This document shows, one piece after another, positions 28,091-38,286 of a DNA stretch of 47,184 nt; the first letter of the stretch is position 1; every line of letters begins with the position of its first letter. The stretch comes from Hyphomicrobiales bacterium (lineage in GTDB: Bacteria > Pseudomonadota > Alphaproteobacteria > Rhizobiales > Xanthobacteraceae): NCBI GenBank assembly GCA_019075925.1, contig JAGXAC010000004.1, positions 1 through 47,184 of the forward strand, written 5' to 3'. The position numbers and the translations under genes are program-made. The notes beneath the pieces are model-generated. The model made no database searches and was not told the origin of the DNA. It was given only the letters and a program-made list of their open reading frames with translations.

Positions 28091-28157
28091 GGTCCTTTTG
28101 ATTCTAACATTCGCCTAAGAAGCTGCCGCACACGGTTGCGAATGTCAGAATCGGACC
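28091..28157. repeat. Imperfect long inverted repeat (hairpin) in an intergenic region
   Basis: GGTCC-TTTT-GATTCTAACATTCGC (28091-28114) faces GCGAATGTCAGAATC-GGACC (28138-28157). Confidence 0.65.
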
Positions 28158-28286
28158 ACTAGTCATCTTCGCCGCAAATTGATCGTCGGCGGCTTGGATC
28201 GCGTCGCGCCTCGGCCATGTGCCGGACCCGGCGACCCGTCATTGGCGGGGTGTAATGCGCGAAAAATCCATGGGAGCACCTGTTCC

Positions 28287-30173
28287 GTGAATCGCCGCAA
28301 TTTGCTCACCGCCGTCCTCTTCGCGTTCGGCGCCGGACGCCTGCCGCTGCCGGATTGGATTCCCGCCGCGCGGGCCGCCGAGGAACCGGCATCGGGACCG
28401 GCATGGCGCCACGGCGTCTCGCTGTTCGGCGATCTGAAATATTCGCCTGGCTTCAAGCAATTCGACTACGTCAATGCCCGCGCACCGAAGGGCGGCGTCG
28501 CTCGGCAGATCGCAATCGGCACGTATGACAATTTCAACATCGCCGTCGCCGGCGTCAAAGGCGCGCTGGCAACCGGGATAGACTTTATATACGACACGCT
28601 GCTGGTTTCGGCGCTCGACGAAGTGTCCAGCGAGTATGGTCTCCTCGCCGAATCCGTCCGCTTTCCGGACGACTTCTCTTCGGTCACCTACCGACTGCGC
28701 GCCGAAGCGAAATGGCACGACGGCAAGCCGGTGACGCCGGAAGACGTGATCTTCTCGCTTCAAGCATTCAAGAAATACAGCCCGCAGCTCGCCGCCTATT
28801 ATCGTCACGTCGTCAGGGCGGAAAAATCCGGTGAGCGCGACGTTGTCTTCACGTTCGATTCGCCGGGCAATCGCGAGTTGCCGCAGATCGTCGGCCAGAT
28901 TCTGGTTTTGCCTAAGCACTGGTGGGAAGGAACCGCCGACAACGGCAGCAAGCGCGATATCGGCGCCACGACGCTTGAACCGCCGCTAGGTTCCGGCCCC
29001 TACCGGGTCAAGGAGTTTTCGCCAGGCCGCAATATCGTTTATCAGCGCGTACCCGACTATTGGGGTGAAAAGCTTAACGTCAATGTCGGCCGCGATAATT
29101 TTGAGCAATTGCGTTACGAATATTTTCGCGACACGACGGTAGCGCTGGAAGCGTTCAAGGCCGACACCGTCGATTGGCGGACCGAGAATAGCGCCAAGAA
29201 CTGGGCGACCGCCTACGACTTTCCCGCGGTCAATGAAAAACGGGTGATCCGCGAGGAATTCCCCGTCAACAGCGTTGGCGTGATGCAGGCTTTCGCCTTC
29301 AACATTCGCCGCGCGAAATTTCAGGATCCGCGCGTACGCCTGGCATTTAATTTCGCGTTCGACTTTGAGGAGATGAACAAGCAGATTTTCTTCGGTCAGT
29401 ACAAACGCATCGCCAGCTACTTCCAGGGTACCGAGCTCGCTTGCAGCGGATTGCCGTCAGGGCGGGAGCTTGAACTTCTCCGAACCGTCCGGGACAAAGT
29501 GCCTCGTGAGGTGTTCACCACCGCCTATACCAACCCGGTCGGCGGTAACCCGCAGGCGGTGCGCGGAAATTTGCGGGAGGCGGTGCGACTGTTCCGCGAA
29601 GCCGGCTACCAGGTACGCAACGAAAAGCTCGTCAACACCAAGACCGGCGAGCCTTATACCGTCGAGTTCCTCGCCGAGGACCCGAGCTTCGAGCGCGTGT
29701 TTTTATTCTACAAGCCGTCGCTTGACCGGCTCGGCATCACGGTGACGGTCCGAACGGTAGACGACGCCCAATACGAGAACCGGCTGCGCGGCTGGGATTT
29801 CGACATCATCACGCAATCTTGGGGTGAATCGCTTTCGCCCGGCAACGAGCAACGCGGATATTGGGGCTCGCAAGCCGCCGATCAGCCGGGATCCCTGAAC
29901 TTGATCGGCATCAAGGATCCCGCGGTCGACGCCATGATCGATCGCATCATTTTCGCCAAGAGCCGCGACGATCTGGTTGCGGCGACCCACGCGCTCGATC
30001 GCGTGCTCTTGTGGAACCATTATGTCGTGCCGCAATGGTCCTATGGCAAAGTGCGCAGCGCCCGCTGGGACAGGTTCGGCCGTCCCGATCCGCTGCCGAA
30101 ATACGGAGCATCATCGTTTCCGACGGTGTGGTGGTGGGACGCCGAAAAGGCCGCGAAAACGGGAAGCCGATAG
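28287..30173 (+). CDS. yejA: Peptide ABC transporter substrate-binding protein (family 5, YejA-like), copy 1
   Basis: GTG start; Tat/Sec-type leader NRRNLLTAVLFAFGAGRLPLPDWIPAARA; GDLKYSPGFKQFDYVNARAPKGG..SBP_bac_5 fold motifs. Confidence 0.88.
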   Translation: MNRRNLLTAVLFAFGAGRLPLPDWIPAARAAEEPASGPAWRHGVSLFGDLKYSPGFKQFDYVNARAPKGGVARQIAIGTYDNFNIAVAGVKGALATGIDFIYDTLLVSALDEVSSEYGLLAESVRFPDDFSSVTYRLRAEAKWHDGKPVTPEDVIFSLQAFKKYSPQLAAYYRHVVRAEKSGERDVVFTFDSPGNRELPQIVGQILVLPKHWWEGTADNGSKRDIGATTLEPPLGSGPYRVKEFSPGRNIVYQRVPDYWGEKLNVNVGRDNFEQLRYEYFRDTTVALEAFKADTVDWRTENSAKNWATAYDFPAVNEKRVIREEFPVNSVGVMQAFAFNIRRAKFQDPRVRLAFNFAFDFEEMNKQIFFGQYKRIASYFQGTELACSGLPSGRELELLRTVRDKVPREVFTTAYTNPVGGNPQAVRGNLREAVRLFREAGYQVRNEKLVNTKTGEPYTVEFLAEDPSFERVFLFYKPSLDRLGITVTVRTVDDAQYENRLRGWDFDIITQSWGESLSPGNEQRGYWGSQAADQPGSLNLIGIKDPAVDAMIDRIIFAKSRDDLVAATHALDRVLLWNHYVVPQWSYGKVRSARWDRFGRPDPLPKYGASSFPTVWWWDAEKAAKTGSR

Positions 30174-32068
30174 TGGCCGGCGATGACGTCCGCCCGGTTG
30201 CGCGCCCGGCCGCGGTGACGCGCCGGCGCGCCCTGACGCTTGCCGCCAGCGCGGCGGCGGCGGCCGGTTCAGGATTTCACATTGCGCGCGCCGACGAGAT
30301 CGAATCGCACGGTTTGTCGGCATTCGGCGACCTCGCCTATCCGGCGGACTTCGGCCACTTCAGCTACGTCAATCCGCAAGCGCCGAAGGGCGGCGTATTC
30401 TCCCAGATCGGGCCGAACCGGCAATTCAATCAAAACTTCCTGACCTTCAACTCGCTCAACAGTTACATCCTCAAGGGTGACGCGGCGCAGGGCATGGAAC
30501 TCACCTTCGCCACGTTGATGGCGCGATCCGGCGACGAGCCGGACGCCATGTACGGCTTTGCCGCCGCCAAGGTTCGGCGTTCGGTCGATGGCGTCAGCTA
30601 CCGGTTCTACATCCGGCCCGCGGCGACGTTTCACGACGGCACACGGCTGACCGCCCACGACGTGGCGTTCTCGCTGAATATCCTCAAGGAAAAAGGCCAC
30701 CCGCTGATTACGCAATCGCTGCGTGATTTTGTCGGCGCCAAAGCCGACGACGACGTCAGCGTGGTTGCCACGTTCGCGCCGAAGCGGGCGCGCGACGTGC
30801 CGCTCCTGGTCGCCGGCCTGCCGATCTTCTCGCGCGCCTATTATTCGACGCACCCCTTCGACGAGTCGACGCTCGAAATCCCGCTCGGGTCCGGCGCCTA
30901 CAAAGTGGGCCGTTTCGACGCCGGGCGTTATATCGAATTCGAACGCGTCAAAGATTGGTGGGGAGCCGAGCTGCCGGTGTCGCGCGGCCAGAACAATTTC
31001 GACATCGTGCGGTTTGAATATTATCGCGACCGCGATGTCGGCTTCGAAGGATTCACTGCCGGAAATTATCTGTTCCGCGAGGAATTTACTTCGCGCACCT
31101 GGGCGACCCGTTACGATTTCCCGGCCATCGAGGACGGACGTGTCAAGAAGGACGTCCTGCCGGACGACACGCCGTCCGGTGCGCAAGGCTGGTTCATCAA
31201 CACGCGGCGGGCGAAATTCGCCGATCCGCGGCTGCGCGAGGCACTATGCGACGCCTTCGACTTTGAATGGACCAACAAGACCATCATGTATTCGTCGTAC
31301 GACCGCACCGTTTCGGTATTCCAGAACTCCGATATGATGGCCAACGGCGTTCCGAGCGCCGACGAACTTAAGCTGCTTGAGCCGTTCCGCGGCCGCGTTC
31401 CCGACGAAGTATTCGGCGAGCCCTACTTGCCGCCGGTTTCCGACGGCTCAGGTCAAGACCGCACGTTGCTGCGCAAAGCCTCGAACCTGCTCAAGGATGC
31501 CGGTTGCGCCATCGAGAACGGCAAACGGGTTTTGCCGAACGGCGAGGCGATCAGCATCGAATTCCTGATCGATGAACCGACCTTCGAACCGCATCACATG
31601 CCGTTCATCAAGAATCTCGGTACGCTTGGCATCGATGCCTCGCTGCGCATTGTCGACCCGGTGCAGTATCGCGCCCGGCGCGATGACTTCGATTTCGATA
31701 TTACCGTCGATCGCTTCAGCTTTTCTTCGACGCCGGGCGATTCGCTACGCTCGTTCTTCTCCTCACAGGCGGCGGCACTGAAGGGCTCGAACAATCTGGC
31801 CGGGATCGCCGATCCCGCCGTCGACGCCCTGATTGACGTCATTATCGCGGCGCCCACCCGGCCGGCGCTGGTCACGGCCTGCCGCGCGCTTGACCGTGTC
31901 CTGCGCGCCGGCCGCTACTGGATCCCGCATTGGTATAAGGCTTCGCACTGGATCGCCTATTGGGACGTTTTCGGCCGGCCACCGGAGCAACCGCGTTACC
32001 TCCGCGGTATTCCCGAAACCTGGTGGTACGATCGCGTTAAAGCAGCGAAACTCGGGCGGGCGGGCTAG
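30173..32068 (+). CDS. Peptide ABC transporter substrate-binding protein (family 5, YejA-like), copy 2
   Basis: GTG start overlapping the stop of copy 1 (TAGTG); RRRALTLAASAAAAAGSGFHIARADEIESHGLSAFGDLAYPADFGHFSYVNPQAPKGG.., paralogous to copy 1. Confidence 0.87.
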   Translation: MAGDDVRPVARPAAVTRRRALTLAASAAAAAGSGFHIARADEIESHGLSAFGDLAYPADFGHFSYVNPQAPKGGVFSQIGPNRQFNQNFLTFNSLNSYILKGDAAQGMELTFATLMARSGDEPDAMYGFAAAKVRRSVDGVSYRFYIRPAATFHDGTRLTAHDVAFSLNILKEKGHPLITQSLRDFVGAKADDDVSVVATFAPKRARDVPLLVAGLPIFSRAYYSTHPFDESTLEIPLGSGAYKVGRFDAGRYIEFERVKDWWGAELPVSRGQNNFDIVRFEYYRDRDVGFEGFTAGNYLFREEFTSRTWATRYDFPAIEDGRVKKDVLPDDTPSGAQGWFINTRRAKFADPRLREALCDAFDFEWTNKTIMYSSYDRTVSVFQNSDMMANGVPSADELKLLEPFRGRVPDEVFGEPYLPPVSDGSGQDRTLLRKASNLLKDAGCAIENGKRVLPNGEAISIEFLIDEPTFEPHHMPFIKNLGTLGIDASLRIVDPVQYRARRDDFDFDITVDRFSFSSTPGDSLRSFFSSQAAALKGSNNLAGIADPAVDALIDVIIAAPTRPALVTACRALDRVLRAGRYWIPHWYKASHWIAYWDVFGRPPEQPRYLRGIPETWWYDRVKAAKLGRAG

Positions 32069-32115
32069 ACCACATCCGCGCCCTCCTCGTGTCGGGGAGC
32101 GGAAAGAGTAACAAC

Positions 32116-33228
32116 ATGACTGCTTATATCATCCGTCGCATCCTGTTCATGATCCCGACCATCTTCGGAATCATGCTGGTATCGTTCGTTGTGGTGCAAT
32201 TCGCTCCCGGCGGCCCGGTTGAACGCGTCATCGCGCAGCTTTCCGGAAACGACACCGGCGCCACCTCGCGCATCTCCGGCTCGGCGGGCGGCGACTTTGG
32301 CGCGCGCGGCGCGCTCCAATCGGGCGCGCAGATGGACATCAACGCCAAGTATCGCGGCGCGCAGGGATTGGACCCGGAATTCATCAAGAGCCTGGAAAAA
32401 CAGTTCGGCTTCGATAAGCCCGCATACCAACGTTTTTTCCTGATGATGTGGAATTACCTGCGCTTCGATTTCGGAAAGAGTTATTTTCGCGATGTCACCG
32501 TCCTCCAGCTCATCAAGGAGAAGTTGCCGGTCTCGATCTCGCTCGGCATTTGGATGACGCTTTTGAGCTATTTGATCTCGATTCCGCTCGGCATCCGCAA
32601 AGCCGTGCGCGACGGTTCGCAATTCGACGTTTGGACGTCGAGCGTCATCATTGTCGGCTACGCCATCCCCGGTTTTTTGTTCGCCATCCTGCTGATTATT
32701 CTGTTTGCCGGCGGTTCCTTCTACGACATCTTCCCGCTGCGCGGCCTCACCTCCGACGGCTGGTCGCAGTTTCCCTGGTGGAAAAAGATCCTCGACTATT
32801 TCTGGCATCTGACATTGCCGATCATATCGATGGGTCTGGCAGCGTTCGCCACCATGACGCTGCTGACCAAAAATTCGTTTCTTGAGGAACTGCGCAAGCA
32901 ATATGTGCTCACCGCGCGCGCCAAAGGCTGTTCGGAGCACCAGGTTCTCTACGGCCACATTTTCCGCAATGCCATGCTGCTGGTCGTCGCCGGCTTTCCC
33001 GGTGCGTTCGTCAGCGCTTTTTTCGCCGGCGCGCTCCTGATCGAGACCATCTTTTCGCTCGACGGACTCGGATTGCTCAGCTTCGAAAGCGTGCTCAATC
33101 GCGATTATCCCGTGGTGTTCGCCAACCTCTACATCTTCGCGCTGGTCGGGCTGGTGGTGAACCTGATTTCCGACCTCACCTATACCTGGATCGATCCCCG
33201 CATCGATTTCGAGACGCGGGAGGTCTGA
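32116..33228 (+). CDS. yejB: ABC transporter permease (YejB)
   Basis: MTAYIIRRILFMIPTIFGIMLVSFVVVQFAPGGPVERVIAQL.. with the YejB-specific long insert. Confidence 0.92.
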   Translation: MTAYIIRRILFMIPTIFGIMLVSFVVVQFAPGGPVERVIAQLSGNDTGATSRISGSAGGDFGARGALQSGAQMDINAKYRGAQGLDPEFIKSLEKQFGFDKPAYQRFFLMMWNYLRFDFGKSYFRDVTVLQLIKEKLPVSISLGIWMTLLSYLISIPLGIRKAVRDGSQFDVWTSSVIIVGYAIPGFLFAILLIILFAGGSFYDIFPLRGLTSDGWSQFPWWKKILDYFWHLTLPIISMGLAAFATMTLLTKNSFLEELRKQYVLTARAKGCSEHQVLYGHIFRNAMLLVVAGFPGAFVSAFFAGALLIETIFSLDGLGLLSFESVLNRDYPVVFANLYIFALVGLVVNLISDLTYTWIDPRIDFETREV

Positions 33229-33229
33229 G

Positions 33230-34432
33230 TTGGACGTCGAAATCCGCTCCAACGAAAAGATCGAGCCGCCGATGCGGCTGCGGCCGGATGTCGAGCCGAC
33301 CGGGCCGCTCGGACTTTCGCCTCCGCCGCGGCGGTTCGCGCTGTCCCCGATCAACCAGCGGCGGTGGCGCAATTTCAGGACCAATCGACGCGGCTACTTT
33401 TCGCTGTGGATTTTCCTCGTCCTGTTCGTCGTTTCGCTGTTTGCCGAAGTCGTCGCCAACGATAAGCCGCTCTACATCAGCTATCAGGGCAAGTCGTATT
33501 TTCCGATCCTCTTCGCCTACCCGGAGACCACGTTTGGCGGTGATTTCGAGACCGCCGCCGATTATCGCGATCCGTTCGTGCAAAAGCTGATTGCCGACAA
33601 AGGCGGCCGCATGATCTGGCCGCCGATCCGCTATTCCTACGCCACCCACAATCTCGATTTGCCGACGCCGGCGCCGTCCAAGCCGACGTGGCTGCTGACC
33701 AAGAAGGAATGCGCGCCGGTGCTGGAGCGCAAACACCTCAAAAGCTGCCGCGACCTCGAATACAACTGGCTCGGCACCGACGATCAGGGCCGTGACGTGC
33801 TGGCGCGCTTGATCTACGGGTTCCGTGTGTCGGTCCTGTTCGGTCTTATCCTGACCATCGTCTCTTCGCTGGTCGGCGTCGCTGCCGGCGCCGTGCAAGG
33901 CTATTTCGGCGGCTGGGTCGACCTTCTGTTCCAGCGTTTCATTGAAATCTGGACCTCAGTGCCGGAGCTTTATCTGCTGCTCATCATTTCTTCGGTGCTG
34001 GTGCCGGGCTTCTTCGTTCTGCTCGGCATCCTCTTGTTATTTTCGTGGGTGCGGCTGGTCGGCCTCGTGCGCGCCGAATTTTTGCGCGGCCGTAATTTCG
34101 AATACATCCTCGCGGCACGCGCGCTCGGCGTATCGAATACGGTGATCATGTTCCGCCACCTGTTGCCGAATGCCATGGTCGCGACGCTGACGTTCCTGCC
34201 ATTCATCATGTCTTCATCGGTGATGACGCTGACCGCGCTGGATTTTCTCGGCTTCGGACTGCCGCCCGGCTCGCCGTCGCTTGGCGAACTCTTGTCGCAG
34301 GGCAAGGCCAATGTGCAAGCGCCGTGGCTTGGCCTGGCCGGCTTTTTCACCGTCGCGCTGATGCTATCCCTCCTCATCTTCATCGGGGAAGCGGTGCGGG
34401 ACGCCTTCGATCCGCGAAAGACGTTCCTATGA
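33230..34432 (+). CDS. yejE: ABC transporter permease (YejE)
   Basis: SPINQRRWRNFRTNRRGYFSLWIFLVLFVVSLFAEVVANDKPLYISYQGKSYFPI..NWLGTDDQGRDVLARLIYGFRVSVLFGL; TTG start. Confidence 0.92.
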   Translation: MDVEIRSNEKIEPPMRLRPDVEPTGPLGLSPPPRRFALSPINQRRWRNFRTNRRGYFSLWIFLVLFVVSLFAEVVANDKPLYISYQGKSYFPILFAYPETTFGGDFETAADYRDPFVQKLIADKGGRMIWPPIRYSYATHNLDLPTPAPSKPTWLLTKKECAPVLERKHLKSCRDLEYNWLGTDDQGRDVLARLIYGFRVSVLFGLILTIVSSLVGVAAGAVQGYFGGWVDLLFQRFIEIWTSVPELYLLLIISSVLVPGFFVLLGILLLFSWVRLVGLVRAEFLRGRNFEYILAARALGVSNTVIMFRHLLPNAMVATLTFLPFIMSSSVMTLTALDFLGFGLPPGSPSLGELLSQGKANVQAPWLGLAGFFTVALMLSLLIFIGEAVRDAFDPRKTFL

Positions 34433-36060
34433 GCACCGAACCGCTCGTCTCCATCCGCGACCTCTCGGTCGCCTTTCGTGCCGACGGCCACGAAACGCTG
34501 GCGGTCGACCGCGTCTCCTTCGACATCGGCAAAGGTGAGACCATGGCGCTGGTCGGCGAATCCGGCTCCGGCAAATCGGCGACTGCGCTGTCGATCCTCA
34601 AGCTCCTGCCCTACCCTGCGGCGCGGCATCCTTCCGGCAGCATCCTGTTCAAGGGCCGCGATCTGATGCCGCTTTCGGAACGCGACATGCGCCGCGTCCG
34701 CGGCGACGACATCACCATCGTCTTCCAGGAGCCGATGACATCGCTTAACCCGCTGCATACGATCGAAAAGCAGATCGGCGAAATTCTGCTGCTGCATCGC
34801 GGGTTGACCGGAACGGCGGCGCGGGCGCGAACGCTCGAAGTCTTGACGCAAGTCGGCATTCCCGATCCGCAAAGCCGGCTGGGCAGCTATCCGCACCAGC
34901 TTTCCGGCGGCCAGCGGCAGCGCGTCATGATCGCCATGGCGCTTGCCAACGAGCCCGACCTGCTGATCGCCGACGAACCGACGACGGCACTCGATGTCAC
35001 CGTACAGGCGCAAATCATTGAATTATTGCGGGACCTCCAGAAACGCCTCGGCATGTCGCTTCTGTTCATCACTCACGATCTCGGCATTGTGCGGAAAATT
35101 GCGCAAAAGGTCTGCGTGATGAACCAGGGCAAGATCGTCGAACAAGGCGACGTCCAGCGCGTCTTCGCCGCACCCGCGCATGCCTACACCCGCGCGTTGC
35201 TCACCGCCGAGCCGAAACCCGATCCGGCCCCGCCGCAGCCCGACGCGCCAATGATCCTGGAAGCCAAAGATTTAAAAGTGTGGTTTCCGGTCAAGCGCGG
35301 CGTGCTGCGCAAGGTGGTCGGACATATCAAAGCCGTCGATGGCGTGAGCATCGATTTGCGCAAGGGCGAAACGCTCGGCGTGGTCGGCGAGTCCGGCTCC
35401 GGCAAGACGACGCTTGGGCTAGCCTTGCTCCGGCTGATCTCTTCCGACGGGCCGATCGTGTTCATGGGCAGCGCGCTGCAAGGCCTTCGCTTCAAGCAGA
35501 TGCGGCCGTTCCGGCGCGACATGCAGATCGTGTTTCAGGACCCGTACGGATCCTTGTCACCGCGCCTGTCGGTTGCCGAAATCATCAGCGAAGGTTTGTT
35601 GGTCCACGATCCGGGCCTGCCGCGACAGGACCGCGATCAGCGCGTCATGCGGGCGCTCGCCGACGTCGGGCTCGATCCCGCCATGCGCTCTCGCTTTCCG
35701 CACGAATTCTCCGGTGGCCAGCGGCAGCGCATCGCGCTGGCCCGCGCCGTCGTGCTGGAACCGACCTTCGTCGTGCTCGACGAACCGACCAGCGCGCTGG
35801 ACATGCTCATTCAGTCGCAAATGGTCGATCTGCTGCGCGACTTGCAGAAACGGCGAAATTTGACCTACCTGTTCATTTCGCACGACCTGCGAGTGGTCGC
35901 CGCACTGGCAAGCCGTCTCATCGTGATGCGGCAAGGCAAAGTGGTGGAGGCCGGCGTCGCCGCCGATCTGTTCAAGCATCCGCGGAGCGACTATACGCGC
36001 GCACTATTCGCCGCCGCGTTCAATCTGGAAAGCGCGCCGACCGACGTCGTCGCGCAATGA
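34429..36060 (+). CDS. yejF: ABC transporter ATP-binding protein, dual NBD (YejF)
   Basis: Two Walker A motifs ([26 protein letters not shown]) and two [16 protein letters not shown] signatures; ATGA overlap with yejE. Confidence 0.94.
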   Translation: MSTEPLVSIRDLSVAFRADGHETLAVDRVSFDIGKGETMALVGESGSGKSATALSILKLLPYPAARHPSGSILFKGRDLMPLSERDMRRVRGDDITIVFQEPMTSLNPLHTIEKQIGEILLLHRGLTGTAARARTLEVLTQVGIPDPQSRLGSYPHQLSGGQRQRVMIAMALANEPDLLIADEPTTALDVTVQAQIIELLRDLQKRLGMSLLFITHDLGIVRKIAQKVCVMNQGKIVEQGDVQRVFAAPAHAYTRALLTAEPKPDPAPPQPDAPMILEAKDLKVWFPVKRGVLRKVVGHIKAVDGVSIDLRKGETLGVVGESGSGKTTLGLALLRLISSDGPIVFMGSALQGLRFKQMRPFRRDMQIVFQDPYGSLSPRLSVAEIISEGLLVHDPGLPRQDRDQRVMRALADVGLDPAMRSRFPHEFSGGQRQRIALARAVVLEPTFVVLDEPTSALDMLIQSQMVDLLRDLQKRRNLTYLFISHDLRVVAALASRLIVMRQGKVVEAGVAADLFKHPRSDYTRALFAAAFNLESAPTDVVAQ

Positions 36061-36067
36061 GACCGCG

Positions 36068-36093
36068 CGGGCCCGCCTCGTGAAGGCGAGCCC
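36068..36093. terminator. Hairpin between convergent genes (possible bidirectional terminator)
   Basis: GGGCCCGCCT-CGTGA-AGGCGAGCCC stem with one mismatch, between the yejF stop and the convergent cytochrome stop. No clear U-tract. Confidence 0.5.
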
Positions 36094-36105
36094 GCGATAT
36101 GCGGC

Positions 36106-36639
36106 TTATTTCGGGGCTTCTGCCGCCGTCTGGCCGGGCGGCTCGATGCGGAAGGTGAAGATCGTCACCTTCTCGCCCGGCTTATACGGCCCCGGCACCT
36201 TGTTGTGTACCGGCGGAATCGAGCGCAGATACGCGACCACCGCCTTGACGTCGTCCTTCGTCATGTTGACGAAGGCTTGATAGTTCATGATCGGCGCAAG
36301 CTGCCGGCCGTCCGGACGCCTGCCGGTGGTGATCGCGGCGGCGATCTGCTCGTCAGTCCAGCCGCCAATGCCGGTTTCCTTGTCCGGCGTAATGTTCCGG
36401 CCGTTGAACACGCCGAGGCCGGGGATTTCAAAGCCAACGTCCGACCCGCCGAGATACTTGTTCGGGTCCGGTTTGCCGAAGAAGAAGCCGGGCGTGTGGC
36501 AGTCGTTGCAGCCGGCAACCACGACCAGGTAGTGGCCGCGCTCAATCGCCGTCTCGGCGTGCGCTTTCGGCAGAGGATTCACCGCTGAAGCCATTGCGGC
36601 AATCGCGGCCGTAATAATGACGTAGCTTATCGCTCTCAT
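36106..36639 (-). CDS. Secreted c-type cytochrome
   Basis: Signal peptide then CNDCHTPG heme motif and distal methionine region; 177 aa. Confidence 0.88.
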   Translation of the reverse strand: MRAISYVIITAAIAAMASAVNPLPKAHAETAIERGHYLVVVAGCNDCHTPGFFFGKPDPNKYLGGSDVGFEIPGLGVFNGRNITPDKETGIGGWTDEQIAAAITTGRRPDGRQLAPIMNYQAFVNMTKDDVKAVVAYLRSIPPVHNKVPGPYKPGEKVTIFTFRIEPPGQTAAEAPK

Positions 36640-36782
36640 AGTCGCCCCCCTTCCAATTTTCCGGACGCACTATCACGATTGCCATCGCGCCCGTCCAGAC
36701 TCGCGGGAGTACGTTATACGGAGCGGTTCGAAGCGCAAGCGCCGGCGATTGAGGCTGCTTCGCCAGGAAGGTTTTAGGGGCG

Positions 36783-37385
36783 TCAGCCGGTGGGCAGGCG
36801 CCGTTCGCTGAAATGCCGCCAAATCATGATCCCGATCCCGGCCACCACGGCGGCCAGCAGGATCAGCAGCAGCGCCGAATTCTCGATCCAGGCAATCGCC
36901 GGGATGCCGAAAGCCATGATCAGGCCGAGCAGGCAAATCTGCCATGAGAAAATGTGCACCCCGGAGGTAAAGGTACCGAGCGCCAGCAGCGTGAAGATGG
37001 CGACGCCGGTCGATTGGGCCGTGAACAACCTTTGAACGCCGCTCAAAAACATGATGTTCATGACCAGCAGGAATGCGAGCCAATGCGCCACTTGGGTGCC
37101 GATCAGCCGCAGCTTGCCTTTCATATCCGGCGCGCTTGGCCACCCGTACCAGACGCAAACAAGGGCGATGAGCGGCGCCAGGATTTCCCAATAGATCAGG
37201 ATCGGATGCTTCGAAAAGCTGGTATAGGCCACCCCACCGATCGTCAGGAGCAACAATATACTGAATGGCAGTTCCCTGATCCAAAAGCCCGCATGCGGCG
37301 ATCGATGCGGCCGCGGTTCGTGCGGTGGCGGCACGTGCGGGACGCTCAAGGGCTCGGCGGGTGTCGGCTCGGTGCTGCTCATCAC
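36783..37385 (-). CDS. Polytopic membrane protein of unknown function
   Basis: 200 aa with multiple TM helices (LPFSILLLLTIGGVAYTSF; ILAPLIALVCVWYGWPSAPDMKGKLRLIGTQVAHWLAFLLVMNIMFL). Confidence 0.72.
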   Translation of the reverse strand: MMSSTEPTPAEPLSVPHVPPPHEPRPHRSPHAGFWIRELPFSILLLLTIGGVAYTSFSKHPILIYWEILAPLIALVCVWYGWPSAPDMKGKLRLIGTQVAHWLAFLLVMNIMFLSGVQRLFTAQSTGVAIFTLLALGTFTSGVHIFSWQICLLGLIMAFGIPAIAWIENSALLLILLAAVVAGIGIMIWRHFSERRLPTG

Positions 37386-37428
37386 TGCCTCCGATCCTAA
37401 AGGTAGGCTACAAAAACGCCCTGCGCCA

Positions 37429-38277
37429 CTATCGGCGGCCTAGTCTTCGGATGCTTGAAACCTCGGCACCCGAAGCGCGGATGCGGGCGACGGCATCCGC
37501 TATCGGCTCGATCACCACCGCCATATGAAATGCGTTGGCGTGCAGCAGGCTTGCCCGGTCGCGAATGATGCCGACGTGGCCTTTCCAGAAAAAAAGATCG
37601 CCGCGTTGCGGATCGCCGGCATCCGCGGCCGTGCCGAGCGCCTGTTCCTGCAGGTCGCTGTCGCGCGGACAGGCAATGCCGCAGGCAGTAAGCGCCATTT
37701 GCACGAGACCGGAGCAATCGAGGCCAAGCATGGTCTTGCCGCCCCACAGATATGGCGCGCCGACGAACCGCTCCGCCACCGCCACGAAGTCGGTCTCATG
37801 CGTGTCGATCGGAGCGAGATGCACCGCCGGCAAAAAACGGCCCGATGCCGTCACCGCAAAGTTGCCATCGAAGCGAGCGACCGCGACGCGGGCGCCGAGC
37901 GGCAGCGCTTCGAGCGGCGTCGTCTTGATCGACGGCGCAGGAAAAACAAAGGTCCGCAGCGAAACGACTTTGTGGGTTGGCGTTGCGCCTGGCACCGTCA
38001 GGCCGTTCGCCGGCAGCCAACCGACATAGCCGTCTGCCGCCAGTTGGCCCCAAGCCCAGCCCTCGTCATTCGTTTCATAGATCGTGACACGCTCGCCCTT
38101 GAGAGCTTCGGTCGCAAGCGGCGCATCCGGCGACGGTTCGAGGCGGAGTGGCGCTTGCGGTTCGATCACCTCGCGGGCATGACCGTCGACATAGCGCGCC
38201 GCGACCACCTTGCCCTCGAGCGTCCTCGCCGCGAGATCGGCGCGAGCCGGCGTCAGGCGTGGATCGAAGGCGGCCAC
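37429..38277 (-). CDS. NlpC/P60 family peptidoglycan hydrolase with SH3 region
   Basis: FVGAPYLWGGKTMLGLDCSGLVQMALTACGIACPRDSDLQ..GDLFFWKGHVGII; N-terminal SH3-like GERVTIYETNDEGWAWGQLAADGYVGWL. Confidence 0.92.
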   Translation of the reverse strand: MAAFDPRLTPARADLAARTLEGKVVAARYVDGHAREVIEPQAPLRLEPSPDAPLATEALKGERVTIYETNDEGWAWGQLAADGYVGWLPANGLTVPGATPTHKVVSLRTFVFPAPSIKTTPLEALPLGARVAVARFDGNFAVTASGRFLPAVHLAPIDTHETDFVAVAERFVGAPYLWGGKTMLGLDCSGLVQMALTACGIACPRDSDLQEQALGTAADAGDPQRGDLFFWKGHVGIIRDRASLLHANAFHMAVVIEPIADAVARIRASGAEVSSIRRLGRR

Positions 38278-38286
38278 CGATCCAAC

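Noticed and set aside
28287-32068. Two adjacent SBP ORFs as one frameshifted gene
   Set aside because: Each has its own leader peptide and full-length SBP_bac_5 sequence; they are tandem paralogues.
32070-32115. GCCCTCCTCGTGTCGGGGAGCGG before yejB as a third copy of the polA/hrpB element
   Set aside because: Only loosely hairpin-like; lacks the TTTCCCGTTGCGGGAGA terminus, so similarity is not convincing by eye.
32065-33384. 439-aa minus-strand ORF opposite yejB
   Set aside because: Antisense to a clear permease; charged, repetitive composition typical of shadow ORFs.
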